A stretch of 64,000 bases of DNA from positions 248,001 through 312,000 of the forward strand of contig NZ_NBDP01000003.1 of the NCBI RefSeq assembly GCF_004123845.1, in the 5' to 3' direction. A program made the position numbers and the translations under genes. Shown here piece after piece: positions 1 through 8,205 of this stretch. The notes beneath the pieces were generated by a model. It searched no databases and was not told the DNA's origin. It saw nothing but the letters and a program-made list of their open reading frames with translations. Source of the DNA: Allobosea sp. Tri-44 (GTDB lineage Bacteria > Pseudomonadota > Alphaproteobacteria > Rhizobiales > Beijerinckiaceae). Each line of letters opens with the position of its first letter. Position 1 is the stretch's first letter.

Positions 1-90
1 GGCATAGGCGTGGCTGACGCCCGCCACGGCGAGACGCTGTCCGAGTCGCGGCACGGCAGGCTCCAGGTTCGTCTCGGCCGCCATCGACAT
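1..90 (-). CDS. ABC transporter ATP-binding protein, N-terminal fragment
   Basis: Only the first 30 codons are inside the window; the gene continues beyond base 1. The peptide starts MSMAAETNLEP and reaches LAVAGVSHAYA, which is the typical first beta-strand of a nitrate/sulfonate/taurine-type (SsuB/TauB) ABC ATPase just before the A-loop tyrosine. The start is the ATG at 90-88. It is divergent from the GntR gene at 417, with a palindrome in between, so that regulator probably controls this importer. The Walker motifs are outside the window, so the family call rests on a short stretch. Confidence 0.55.
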   Translation of the reverse strand, partial: MSMAAETNLEPAVPRLGQRLAVAGVSHAYA

Positions 91-289
91 GGTGCGTCAT
101 CCGATCGTTGGGATCGAGCGCCTTGACCATCCGCGATGATCACCAACGCTCCTCTCTCGGCGATTCCTGAAAAGCGTCTGGCAAGGCGCATGCCAACCGC
201 CGGCGGAATGTCGGACAGGCGGCGCTAATGCTCTGAAAATAAAGTCAAAAATTTGCTTTTGGCATGGATATCATAATCAAAATCTAACT

Positions 290-309
290 TGGTTTCATAT
301 TTGAAACCA
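290..309. promoter_or_regulatory. Palindromic operator candidate between ABC gene and GntR gene
   Basis: TGGTTTCA (290-297) and TGAAACCA (302-309) are perfect 8-bp inverted arms around TATT. The site lies in an AT-rich stretch of the 326-bp divergent intergenic region (91-416), where both promoters must be. GntR/FCD proteins commonly bind short palindromes of this kind; binding by the adjacent regulator is inference. Nothing else recognisable is in 91-416. Confidence 0.55.
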
Positions 310-416
310 TTTTTGGCTGCACAAATTTCGACGCACTGAGTGTTAAATGGGCTGTATCCTGATGCCTCTAAACGCTATCTGTGATCGGCACGTATGACGG
401 CAGTCAGGGAAGCAAG

Positions 417-1127
417 ATGAACGAGCGCGGCAGCGAAATGTCTGGCGACGACGTTGTCGTGCGCATCTGCGACACGCTGTCGGAAGCGATTGCCGAAGGG
501 GCGCTTCGCCCCGGCATGAAGCTTCCCGAGGATGTCATCGGGGCGCATTTTGGCGTGAGCCGCACCGTCGTTCGCGGGGCCATCGCGGTGCTGCAGCGCG
601 ATCACATCGTCGAGCGCAAGCGCAATCGCGGTGCCTTTGTCGCGGAGCCCGGTATCGAGGAGGCGCGTGCTCTTCTGGAGGCTCGCCGCGCTCTCGAATT
701 GCTGATGCTGGAACGCGTCTGCGAGCGCGCCGACCCGGAACGGATTGCCGCATTGGAGGAGCTCACGATCGAGGAGGAGCGCATTCACGCTGCTCCCGAC
801 GCTGCTGCGAAGTCCAGGCTCGCCGGCCGCTTTCACGTGGAATTGGCCAGGCTCAGCGGAAACGCCGTGCTGCTCGAACTGCTGGAGAAGGTTCTCGCCA
901 GGATTTCGCTCGTCGATGCGCTATATCGGCGGAAGAATGGCGATCAGTGCGGCGCCGACCACCACCGCCAAATCATCGGAGCTGTTGCGCGAGGCGACAA
1001 GGCGGATGCTATCGCGCTCATGAGCGAGCATCTTGATGATCTCGAGAACCGGCTCCTGCTCGATGAAGCTCAGGGCGAAAGCCATAACCTGACTGCGGTG
1101 CTGGAGCGCTTCTCGGCGCGTTGTTAA
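417..1127 (+). CDS. GntR family transcriptional regulator, FCD domain
   Basis: The protein has 236 residues. The N-terminal winged HTH (LSEAIAEGALRPGMKLPEDVIGAHFGVSRTVVRGAI) is followed by an all-helical FCD ligand-binding domain (EARRALELLMLE, then FHVELARLSGN and HHRQIIGAVARGD), which has the Asp/His pattern used to bind a metal or carboxylate ligand. The ATG at 417 is chosen because GGGAAG lies just upstream; a GTG at 381 in the same frame would add 12 residues unlike the family. It probably controls the divergent ABC importer through the palindrome at 290-309. The effector is unknown. Confidence 0.88.
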   Translation: MNERGSEMSGDDVVVRICDTLSEAIAEGALRPGMKLPEDVIGAHFGVSRTVVRGAIAVLQRDHIVERKRNRGAFVAEPGIEEARALLEARRALELLMLERVCERADPERIAALEELTIEEERIHAAPDAAAKSRLAGRFHVELARLSGNAVLLELLEKVLARISLVDALYRRKNGDQCGADHHRQIIGAVARGDKADAIALMSEHLDDLENRLLLDEAQGESHNLTAVLERFSARC

Positions 1128-1310
1128 ACGGCCTCGTGCAGTGGCCCAATCCACAATTGCTGGAAAGGGGCAGATCCCGGTCGATTACAAATATCCGGTT
1201 CCGAGCAATGATTGAGGGACCGCTATTGGCGCAAGGTTTCGGTTCTTCCTTTGCGAGAACACCGGCACGCAATCGACAGTCGGCCTCCATTCGAAAACGG
1301 AAACTGCACC

Positions 1311-1364
1311 TAGAGCAGGATGCGAAAAAGTGGGAACCGGTTTTTCGCATCGATCCTGCTCTAA
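1311..1364. repeat. Rhizobiales-type intergenic palindrome
   Basis: TAGAGCAGGAT and ATCCTGCTCTA form outer arms around a second near-palindrome, TGCGAAAAA / TTTTTCGCA, with GGGAACCGG in the middle. Elements with a GGGAACCGGTTTT core are scattered between genes in many Hyphomicrobiales genomes. It sits between two converging genes and may form a structured RNA end. It is used here as a taxonomic hint. Confidence 0.7.
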
Positions 1365-1387
1365 CCCTTTGATGAGAGACGGATTCA

Positions 1388-1426
1388 GATTTCAGTTGGC
1401 ATCGCCTTGCGATTCCAACTGAAATC
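1388..1426. terminator. Inverted repeat between convergent genes, likely bidirectional terminator
   Basis: GATTTCAGTTGG (1388-1399) and CCAACTGAAATC (1415-1426) are perfect 12-bp arms with a 15-nt loop. The position, just past the stop of the minus-strand ThDP enzyme (1435) and after the plus-strand GntR gene, fits termination of both. There is no clear T-run. It could equally be another dispersed repeat unit. Confidence 0.45.
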
Positions 1427-1434
1427 ATCCGGCT

Positions 1435-3198
1435 CTAAGGGGCGGATTTGGGCGACGACCTCGCCAACTCCACATTCCTGGCGTGAGGTTGCGCCAAGGG
1501 GTCTTCGCCAAGCCGGCGCAACCAGGAAAAGACTGGCGGAGCCACGTCGGCAATCGATTCGACGATGATATCGATGAAGACCGGGCCGTCGAACGCCAGG
1601 GCTTCGTCCAGGGCCGCGGTCAGCTCGGCAGCGTCCGTCACCCGCCAGGCCCTGAGGCCGAACGCTTCGGCGATGCGCGCGGCGTCCAGCGAGAGGAAAT
1701 CGACTGAGTAGGTCGCGTTGTGGCCGTGAAGGCGCTGCAGCGCCTTGATCCAGCCGAAGCAGCCATTGTTGAAATGGATGAGCACAGCCGGCACGCCGAG
1801 CCGGACCAGCGTCTCGAGCTCGCCGCAGTTCATTCCAAACGAGCCATCCCCGAACAGCGCCAACGGTCGCGCCTCCGGGCGTGCCAGCCAGGCACCGACT
1901 GCCGCCGGCAGCGCATAGCCGAGGCCGCCATAGGCGCGTGGAATGATGAAATCGGTATCGGGATCGTCGAGCCGCAGCAGGCGCGTCATGTGCGGCGTCG
2001 GCGTGCCCGGATCCGAAAGGATGCTGAAGGCGCCGTCCAACCGCTCGTTCAGCGCCTGGACTACGCGCTGGGGTTTCAGCGGCAAGCTGTCGTCGAGAAG
2101 CTCGTCCTGCACTTCCCGCCAGAACTGCGCCCTCCAGCCATTCAATCTTTCGAGCCATTGTGGGTCCACTGCGAGCGTATCTGGCAGGGCCGCAGCCAAG
2201 CCTTCCGCGACCGCGCGTACATCGCCGTTTATGCTGAGCGCATTGGCCGAGTTGTTGCCGATGATCTCGGGATCGATATCGATCTGGACGATGCGCCGCT
2301 CGTGATCGGGTGGCGGGAATGTCCAGCCGACGGACACGACCGAGCCGAGGCGGCAACCCCAGTAGATGAGGAGGTCGGCTTCTGCGACGGCGCGGTTGGC
2401 ATGCGGATGAAAGCCGTTGTCGCCGGTCACGCCGATGGCGAGCCGATGACCGTCGGGCAACGAGCTCTGCCCGGTGATGGTGTTGACGATCGGCATGCCC
2501 AGGCGTTCGGCCAGAGCGAGCAGCGCCGCGCCGGCTTGCGACCGCTTCGCACCGCCGCCGAAGACGAAAAGCGGGCGCCGCGCCTGGCCGATCAGGGCAA
2601 TCAGGCTGTCGAGTTCGGCCGACGTCGCTGACGGCCGATAGGCCGGGAAACTGCAATGATGCGTCTCGACATGCAGCGAGACGGCGGCCGGCTCGACCTC
2701 TTCGTGAAGCACGTCCTCAGGGACGGCGAGATGGACGACGCCCGGCTTGCCGCCCGTCGCGACGCGGAAGGCACGGCGCACCGTGTCCGGCAGCCTTTTG
2801 GCGGATTTGACCAGCCAGGACGCCTTCGCCACCGGCTCAAACAGACGGGCGCAATCAAGTTCGGTGATGACGCCGCGCCCCTCGCTGGCGACCGGCGTGT
2901 CGCTGGTGATCACGATCAGCGGAACCGAAGAGCCATTGGCCTCGGCGACACAGGGCAAGACATAGGTCGCCCCGGCGCCGCTCGGGACCTCGACCACCCC
3001 CGGTCTGTTGGTGAGGCGTGCATAGGCGTCCGCCATATAGCCGGCCGAACGCTCGTCGCGGGCCATGACATGGCGCAACTGTCCCTGCGCCTCGCGCAGA
3101 GCGTCATAGAGCGGGACGTTCGTATCGCCGGGCACGCCGAAGATGACGTCGACCCCATAGGCTGTCAGCATGTGAACGAGAAGGTCGGCGCCGCGCAT
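1435..3198 (-). CDS. Thiamine-diphosphate-dependent enzyme, acetolactate-synthase-like
   Basis: The protein has 587 residues and the three-domain layout of the acetohydroxyacid synthase/benzoylformate decarboxylase superfamily. The N-terminal PYR domain carries the ThDP-activating Glu in ARDERSAGYMADAYAR. A central Rossmann-like domain follows (PLFVFGGGAKRSQAG). The C-terminal PP domain has GDGSFGMNCGELETLV...FNNG, the ThDP/Mg motif. The start ATG is at 3198. It is the last gene of the minus-strand operon, 101 bp after the Lrp-type gene. With an alcohol oxidase/dehydrogenase and an aldehyde dehydrogenase in the same operon, a 2-oxoacid decarboxylase or carboligase role in a catabolic pathway is likely. 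It is probably not the housekeeping acetolactate synthase, because no small subunit (ilvH) is adjacent. The substrate is not known. Confidence 0.82.
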   Translation of the reverse strand: MRGADLLVHMLTAYGVDVIFGVPGDTNVPLYDALREAQGQLRHVMARDERSAGYMADAYARLTNRPGVVEVPSGAGATYVLPCVAEANGSSVPLIVITSDTPVASEGRGVITELDCARLFEPVAKASWLVKSAKRLPDTVRRAFRVATGGKPGVVHLAVPEDVLHEEVEPAAVSLHVETHHCSFPAYRPSATSAELDSLIALIGQARRPLFVFGGGAKRSQAGAALLALAERLGMPIVNTITGQSSLPDGHRLAIGVTGDNGFHPHANRAVAEADLLIYWGCRLGSVVSVGWTFPPPDHERRIVQIDIDPEIIGNNSANALSINGDVRAVAEGLAAALPDTLAVDPQWLERLNGWRAQFWREVQDELLDDSLPLKPQRVVQALNERLDGAFSILSDPGTPTPHMTRLLRLDDPDTDFIIPRAYGGLGYALPAAVGAWLARPEARPLALFGDGSFGMNCGELETLVRLGVPAVLIHFNNGCFGWIKALQRLHGHNATYSVDFLSLDAARIAEAFGLRAWRVTDAAELTAALDEALAFDGPVFIDIIVESIADVAPPVFSWLRRLGEDPLAQPHARNVELARSSPKSAP

Positions 3199-3299
3199 GT
3201 CAAAGATTCCTGATGAAACGCCACCCTATGGCACGGCACCGTCGACAGCATCGGCATAGTGTCGGAGCCATTGCTCGGCGACTGGCGAAATGCCGGAAC

Positions 3300-3749
3300 T
3301 CAGTCTCCGCGCGTGAATTTCTTCGCCAAGACGATCAGCGTCATGCAACGTTCGACTGCTTCCAGGCTTGTAATCTCGTCTATGACGGCATCCAGGTCCT
3401 CGCTGAGAGGAGCTTCCACGACCAGCATCAGATCAAACGCGCCGCTGACCGAGGCGCAACTGCGGACTTCCGGCAGGCTTTCGAGCCGCCGCACCACCTC
3501 CGACTGCCGACGCTGCCTGATCGAGAGCAGAAGCGTTGCTTCCAGTTGCTGTCCGACCGCCGGGCTGGCGAAGACGGCGCGATAGCCCGTGATGGTGCCG
3601 TTGCGCTCCAGCCTCTCGATCCGCTCGTGCACGGTCGTTCGCGGCAAGCCGAGCTTTTTTGCGATCGCTACGGTCGGCTGGCGCGCATTCGCGGCGAGCA
3701 CCGCCATGATCCTGCGGTCGTTGTCGTCTTCCCTGTTGGCGCGCGTCAT
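3300..3749 (-). CDS. Lrp/AsnC family transcriptional regulator
   Basis: The protein has 149 residues, standard for the family. The N-terminal HTH (DDNDRRIMAVLAANARQPTVAIAKKLGLPRTTVHERIERLERNGTI is the recognisable core, spanning about residues 7-50) is followed by an RAM/AsnC ligand domain with a GAFDLMLVV strand. The ATG at 3749 overlaps the tautomerase stop by 4 bp (ATGA), so the two are translationally coupled. An upstream in-frame extension reads into the tautomerase gene and is spurious. Being inside the catabolic operon it may sense a pathway amino acid or 2-oxo acid, but no operator was identified. Confidence 0.88.
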   Translation of the reverse strand: MTRANREDDNDRRIMAVLAANARQPTVAIAKKLGLPRTTVHERIERLERNGTITGYRAVFASPAVGQQLEATLLLSIRQRRQSEVVRRLESLPEVRSCASVSGAFDLMLVVEAPLSEDLDAVIDEITSLEAVERCMTLIVLAKKFTRGD

Positions 3750-4099
3750 GGCAGCCGGCGCCCTGCGACGAACCAGTCTGCCGGGCGGCTCTCGCAGAAG
3801 CAGATGTCGATGTCTGCCGCAGGCGCGCCAAAGCGCGCCAGGGCCGCGATGCAGGCCAGCGCGAGGCGTTCCTTCAGCGCCGGAGAGCGTCCTGCGAGCA
3901 TGGCGATCTCGATCAGGCAATAGCGCGCGCCTCGGTTTGCCGGTGCGACCATCTGCTCGGCGGCATAAGGTCGCCAGAACAGTGTCAGCGCCGCCGGCCC
4001 GAGCGACCATGCCGCCATTGCAGCACCCCGCAGCCCTTCAAGTGCGGCATCCGGCGCAGCGCACCAGTCCTGCGCGGTGTGAACGGCGATCACCGGCAT
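3746..4099 (-). CDS. Tautomerase superfamily protein
   Basis: The protein has 117 residues and begins Met-Pro; after Met removal Pro-1 would be the catalytic base characteristic of the 4-oxalocrotonate tautomerase/MIF superfamily. The C-terminal half matches the family pattern: LKERLALACIAALARFG, then DIDICFCESRPADWFVAGRR, resembling the E-x-P-x-x-W-x-x-G strand of tautomerases. The N-terminal half is not recognisable. It lies 3 bp after the GMC oxidoreductase gene and overlaps the Lrp gene. It may interconvert enol and keto forms of a pathway intermediate. Confidence 0.68.
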   Translation of the reverse strand: MPVIAVHTAQDWCAAPDAALEGLRGAAMAAWSLGPAALTLFWRPYAAEQMVAPANRGARYCLIEIAMLAGRSPALKERLALACIAALARFGAPAADIDICFCESRPADWFVAGRRLP

Positions 4100-4102
4100 G
4101 GC

Positions 4103-5863
4103 CTAGCTCGCATCCGCCGAAACGACCGTCGCCGCCGCCGGTCCTGGCTGCTCCGACAGGATTGTCGCGCTGATCTTTTCGGCGATCATGATCGTCGGGA
4201 TGTTGGTGTTGGCGCTCGGCACGGACGGCATCACCGAGGCATCGGCGATGCGCAAGCCGGCGACGCCAATGACGCGGCCATCGCCCATCACCACGGCATC
4301 GGGATCACCCGGCGCACCCATGCGGCAGGAGCCGGCGGCGTGCCAGACTCCATGGACCGAGCTGCGGACGAAATGCTCCAGAACCTCGTCGTCGGCGAGC
4401 ATCCTCTCCAGCGGAGCTCCTTCGGTGACGACATGGCGCAGGAGCTTGCGCCTGAGCCAGGCCGGACCGTCGAGACCGAAGGCAAGGATCGAGGTCAGGA
4501 TCAGGTTCTTGGTCGAGACGATCCCGAGGTCGCGGACGCGCTCGCTGTAGCTCGTCGGGAATGGATCATGCGTCACGGCGCGGAGCGCCGGCTGGCCGAA
4601 GATGCCGGCGGCCAGCCGCAGCCCCGACATCAGGCGGTCGAGATCCCGCCGGTCGGACAACAGGGCGAACTCGACGCGAGGCTCCTCGGCCGTCGAGGCG
4701 GAGGTCAGGACGACCTTGCCCCGCGAGAACGGCCGGTTCACCCAGGTGACCAGCGAGCCGAGCTGCAAGCCCACGGGGTGCCAACCGGTCTTGCTCAGGG
4801 CGACCATGTACATGTCGCCCTGCGGCGCGCCGGCCTGGCCGGAGGAGTAGCGCAAGCCGAGATGGGTGTGGCGGCGGAGCGCGGGCTGGAGTCGGGCCTC
4901 GCGGCGGACATAGGCCGAGACCGAAAGCGCCGGATGCTCCTGCAGATTGCGCCCGACGCCACGCCGGTCGGCGAGGACGGGAATGCCGAGCGCTCTCAGC
5001 TCCGCGGCCGGACCGATGCCATTGCGCAGCAGCATGGCAGGCGAATGGAGCGCGCCGGCGCAGATGATCGTCTCGGTGCCGGAGATGCCGACAGGCCCGT
5101 CCGGCCCTCTTGCCGAGACGCCGGTGACGCGTCCGTCCAAGATCGTCAGCGCCTCGACCCGGCAATCGGCGATGATCGTCAGGTTGCGGCGGCGCCTGGC
5201 GGAATTGTCGAGATAGGCGATCGCCGTCGAGACACGCCGGTCGTAGACATTCGAGATGGCGATCGGAAAGCAGCCGTCGCCGAACTCGGCGTTCTGATCC
5301 TGCATCGGGGAGAAGCCCGCCTCGACCATGGCGGCGGCCGCGGCGCGCGAGAAGCCGGGCCACACCTCGGGCTGGATGCGCCGGATCGGGATCGGCCCGG
5401 TGTTGCCGTGGAGCGGGCCGGCGAAGTCCATGTCCCGCTCGAGCTTGCGAAAGAACGGCAGGACGCCCTGCCAGTCCCACCCTTCGGCGCCATTCGCGGC
5501 CCAGTGGTCATAGTCGCTCGGCAGGCCGCGGTTGGCCTGCATATCGTTGAGGCTGGAGCCACCGCCCATGATCCGCGCCTGCTCATAGCGCTTTGCCTTC
5601 GGCAGGGCCGACGGATCATTGTGCGAGACCGGCTCGAGGAAGACCTTGAGGTCGGCCCAGATGTTCGCCGGATTGAAGTAGGCGACACGCGGATAGCTGT
5701 CGAGGATCGCGGGCTCCTCCTGGTCGGGGGGCTGATCGCGCCCGGCCTCGATCAGGACGACCCGATGCTGGCCCGAAGCGGAGAGGCGGTTCGCCAGGAC
5801 GCAGCCGGCGGAACCGCCGCCGACGATGATGAAATCGGCTTCCAGTTTCTGCATCGCCGCCAC
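4103..5863 (-). CDS. GMC family FAD-dependent oxidoreductase (choline-dehydrogenase-like)
   Basis: The protein has 586 residues. The N-terminal FAD-binding signature is FIIVGGGSAGCVLANRLS followed by VVLIEAG. The first GMC signature region is around YEQARIMGGGSSLNDM, and GTETIICAGALHSPAMLL matches the second. The C-terminal catalytic part contains GVWHAAGSCRMG with the conserved active-site His, and the second catalytic residue near SVPSANTNIPTIM appears to be Asn. Members oxidise primary or secondary alcohols to aldehydes or ketones. It starts 2 bp after the aldehyde dehydrogenase stop, so an alcohol-to-aldehyde-to-acid sequence is plausible. No signal peptide is seen. The substrate is not determined. 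Confidence 0.88.
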   Translation of the reverse strand: MAAMQKLEADFIIVGGGSAGCVLANRLSASGQHRVVLIEAGRDQPPDQEEPAILDSYPRVAYFNPANIWADLKVFLEPVSHNDPSALPKAKRYEQARIMGGGSSLNDMQANRGLPSDYDHWAANGAEGWDWQGVLPFFRKLERDMDFAGPLHGNTGPIPIRRIQPEVWPGFSRAAAAAMVEAGFSPMQDQNAEFGDGCFPIAISNVYDRRVSTAIAYLDNSARRRRNLTIIADCRVEALTILDGRVTGVSARGPDGPVGISGTETIICAGALHSPAMLLRNGIGPAAELRALGIPVLADRRGVGRNLQEHPALSVSAYVRREARLQPALRRHTHLGLRYSSGQAGAPQGDMYMVALSKTGWHPVGLQLGSLVTWVNRPFSRGKVVLTSASTAEEPRVEFALLSDRRDLDRLMSGLRLAAGIFGQPALRAVTHDPFPTSYSERVRDLGIVSTKNLILTSILAFGLDGPAWLRRKLLRHVVTEGAPLERMLADDEVLEHFVRSSVHGVWHAAGSCRMGAPGDPDAVVMGDGRVIGVAGLRIADASVMPSVPSANTNIPTIMIAEKISATILSEQPGPAAATVVSADAS

Positions 5864-5865
5864 CG

Positions 5866-7293
5866 TCAGGCTTCGTGCACGAAGCGGGTCAGGAGATAGG
5901 GCTCGAGCCCTTCCGGCCCGCCCTCATGGCCCCAGCCGCTGGCACCGGACCCTCCGAACGGCACCTCCGGCAACGCGACCGTGAAGGTATTGACCCCGAT
6001 CGCGCCGGCATTCAGGCCTTGCGCCAGTCGCCGGGCCGTCGGGGCATGATCGGTCACCACATAGCCTGCCAGGGCAAAGGCGCTGTCATTGGCGAGCGCG
6101 AGGGCTTCGTCGAGATCGTCAAAGGCCGCGACGGGAGCGATCGGGCCGAATGGCTCGATGCGCATGACCGCGGCCGAGGCAGGCACCTCGGCCAGCACCG
6201 TCGGCGAAAAATAGAAGCCGGGGCGCTCGAGCGGGCGCCCGCCGGCAACGACCCTGGCATTCGCCCCGGCGGCATCCGAAACCAGGACCGACATCGCATC
6301 GAGGCGACGAGCGTTCGACAGCGGTCCCATCCCGGTGGCATCGTCGCTGCCCGGCCCGACGACGATGGCGCGCGCCCGCTCGGCCAGCCGAGCCAAGAAG
6401 CGATCGTACCCTGAGCGATGGACATAGAAGCGGCTGGCGACATTGCAGCTCTGTCCGGCATTCCGGAACTTGGCGGCGGCGACCAGGTCGGCGGCAGCTT
6501 CGGGATCGGCGTCGGCGCAGATGATCGTCGGGGCATGCCCACCGAGCTCCATCGTGCAGCGCTTCAACGCCGCCCCCGCCTGTTGGGCGAGCTGGCGGCC
6601 GACCGCGGTCGAACCCGTGAAGGTGACCTTGCGGATGACGGGCGAGGCGATCAGGACAGAGGAAATCTGGGCCGGATCGCCGAAGAGCAGGTTCAGTGCG
6701 CCAGGCGGCAGTCCCGCCTGCCCGAGATGATTGGCGATTGCGAGCGCGGTCGCCGGCGTCTCCTCCGCCGGCTTGGCGATGACCGCGCAACCGGCGGCAA
6801 GAGCCGGCGCCAGCTTGCGCACCAGGTTGATGGCCGGGAAATTCCAGGGCGAGAACGCCGCGACGACACCGACGGGCTCGCGTGAGGTCGCCATGCGGGT
6901 GCCGGGGCTGCGGGCCGGAATCGTCCGCCCATAACTGCGCCGGGCTTCAGCGGCATAGAAATCGAAGGTGTCGGCGGCGGCGTCGATCTCGGCGAGCGCC
7001 TCCCGCATCGGCTTGCCATTTTCCTGCACGATCAGCGCGGCCATCGGGCTGCGGTCGGCCCGCATCGCCTGCGCCGTCAGGCGCAGCACGCGCTCGCGCT
7101 CGGGTGCCGGCGTCGCGCGCCATATCCGGTAGCCGTGCGCAGCCGCCGCTTCCGCCCGCGCGATCTCGTCGGCAGAGGCTCCGGCAAACTCGGCCAGAGC
7201 GCCACCGGTGGCCGGGTCGAGCACGGCGATGGTCGGGCCTGTGCCCCGGCAGGCCGCGCCGGCGATCCATAGCGAAGGACGGGGATAGGTCAT
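5866..7293 (-). CDS. NAD(P)-dependent aldehyde dehydrogenase (succinate-semialdehyde-DH-like)
   Basis: The protein has 475 residues. It shows the ALDH hallmarks in order: FSPWNFP, VTFTGSTAVGRQLA, the catalytic Glu in MELGGHAPTII, and the catalytic Cys in FRNAGQSCN. The closing motif PFGGSGASGWGHEGGPEGLEPYL is typical of the GabD-like subgroup. It is the first gene of the five-gene minus-strand operon and is preceded by an AT-rich palindrome at 7312-7323. It probably oxidises an aldehyde made by the downstream GMC enzyme or the ThDP enzyme to the acid. The exact substrate is unknown. Confidence 0.9.
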   Translation of the reverse strand: MTYPRPSLWIAGAACRGTGPTIAVLDPATGGALAEFAGASADEIARAEAAAAHGYRIWRATPAPERERVLRLTAQAMRADRSPMAALIVQENGKPMREALAEIDAAADTFDFYAAEARRSYGRTIPARSPGTRMATSREPVGVVAAFSPWNFPAINLVRKLAPALAAGCAVIAKPAEETPATALAIANHLGQAGLPPGALNLLFGDPAQISSVLIASPVIRKVTFTGSTAVGRQLAQQAGAALKRCTMELGGHAPTIICADADPEAAADLVAAAKFRNAGQSCNVASRFYVHRSGYDRFLARLAERARAIVVGPGSDDATGMGPLSNARRLDAMSVLVSDAAGANARVVAGGRPLERPGFYFSPTVLAEVPASAAVMRIEPFGPIAPVAAFDDLDEALALANDSAFALAGYVVTDHAPTARRLAQGLNAGAIGVNTFTVALPEVPFGGSGASGWGHEGGPEGLEPYLLTRFVHEA

Positions 7294-7308
7294 CGAGCGC
7301 CGCCATTT

Positions 7309-7330
7309 TCAAAACATATGTTTGAAACAT
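7309..7330. promoter_or_regulatory. Palindromic operator upstream of the aldehyde dehydrogenase operon
   Basis: AAACATATGTTT (7312-7323) is a perfect 12-bp palindrome, with further partial symmetry (TTCAAA ... TTTGAA) around it. It is immediately upstream of the start at 7293 and downstream of the TetR gene. A related palindrome lies in front of the TRAP operon (8142-8155), so the TetR protein is the likely ligand of both. Confidence 0.5.
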
Positions 7331-7371
7331 ACATTTGAATCGACGGTACTGGCAATAGCCCTCGGCAAGGC

Positions 7372-8025
7372 TTATCCGGGCGGCGCCTCGAGACCGGCGG
7401 AGACGAAGCGAACGAGGCGGCGGACGGTCTTCTCGTGATCGGCCCGTTCGCGGTCGGTCTCGGCGACCGCGAGCGCCGCGGCAGGCGCAAGATGCACGAG
7501 CGTCTGCAGGACGGCGCCGCGCGCGCAGTCGTAGCGTAGCGCGATCTCCGTGCGGGACAGGTCGGGCAGCAGCTTCTGCAGCAGGTCGACGAAACGTTCG
7601 TGGACCGGGCCGAACTGCTCTTCGACGATGCGTTTTGTCAGCGGCAGCTGTCCGGTGCGGACCTGCATCAGAATCGTCATGACGTCCCGGTATTCGCCGG
7701 CTCCGAGCTCCACAAGGGGCCTCACAAGCGCTTCGGCGACGGCCGCTATCTTCGGCAGCGCCGGCGCCGCCTGCCGGATGCAGGCCTCGAGCGCACCGCT
7801 CCTCGCCCGGATGATCGGCTTCAGCCCGGCCTCGAAAACCTGGCGGATCAACTCGTCCTTGGAGCGGAAATAATAGTTGATCGCGGCGGTGTTGACGCGG
7901 GCCGCCTCGGTAATGTCGCGCACGGTGCCGGCTTCGAAGCCGCGCTCGGCAAAGACGGTGAGCGCAGCGGCCAGAATCCTCTCCCGCGTGTCAGGTTCGC
8001 TCGCCGCCGGCGCTGCTCGTTTCAT
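7372..8025 (-). CDS. TetR family transcriptional regulator
   Basis: The protein has 217 residues. The N-terminal HTH has the classic TetR pattern: RERILAAALTVFAERGFEAGTVRDITEAARVNTAAINYYFRSKDELI (about residues 14-60). The C-terminal half is a helical effector domain resembling the CerR/YbiH-type C-terminal domain. The ATG at 8025 is preceded by GGAAGGA; further upstream in-frame codons are not conserved-looking. It sits between the catabolic operon (same strand) and the divergent TRAP operon, with AT-rich palindromes in front of each. It probably represses both until a pathway metabolite binds. Confidence 0.88.
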   Translation of the reverse strand: MKRAAPAASEPDTRERILAAALTVFAERGFEAGTVRDITEAARVNTAAINYYFRSKDELIRQVFEAGLKPIIRARSGALEACIRQAAPALPKIAAVAEALVRPLVELGAGEYRDVMTILMQVRTGQLPLTKRIVEEQFGPVHERFVDLLQKLLPDLSRTEIALRYDCARGAVLQTLVHLAPAAALAVAETDRERADHEKTVRRLVRFVSAGLEAPPG

Positions 8026-8111
8026 CGAATCGTCCTTCCATAAGCCCGGGCGCCTGCGCGGACAGGTTGTCGCTCTATCGCTAGCGGCGCCAGATCGCGA
8101 GCGAAAGCCGC

Positions 8112-8155
8112 TTGACAACAGTTTTTTACAAACAGATGATTAAAACAATTGTTTT
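8112..8155 (+). promoter_or_regulatory. Promoter and palindromic operator of the TRAP operon
   Basis: TTGACA at 8112-8117 is a consensus -35 box; a degenerate -10 would fall near 8135-8141. AAAACAATTGTTTT (8142-8155) is a perfect 14-bp palindrome directly after it, well placed to block transcription. It resembles the palindrome at 7312-7323 (shared AAACA / TGTTT arms). Control by the TetR gene next door is inference. Confidence 0.55.
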
Positions 8156-8205
8156 TATCAGGCATCGTGAGGGCGAGCCTGGAAAACCCGGAGGGGAATC
8201 CGATC

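Noticed and set aside
1435-3198. Housekeeping acetolactate synthase (ilvB/ilvI)
   Set aside because: No ilvH or ilvC neighbour, and it lies in a catabolic operon; only the superfamily assignment is supported.
4079-5899. A 606-codon plus-strand open frame opposite the GMC oxidoreductase gene
   Set aside because: It is a mirror of the high-GC minus-strand gene, with Arg/Asp/Gly-rich low-complexity content and no domain. Similar mirrors at 20260-21888, 51970-53205 and 54496-55719 were rejected for the same reason.
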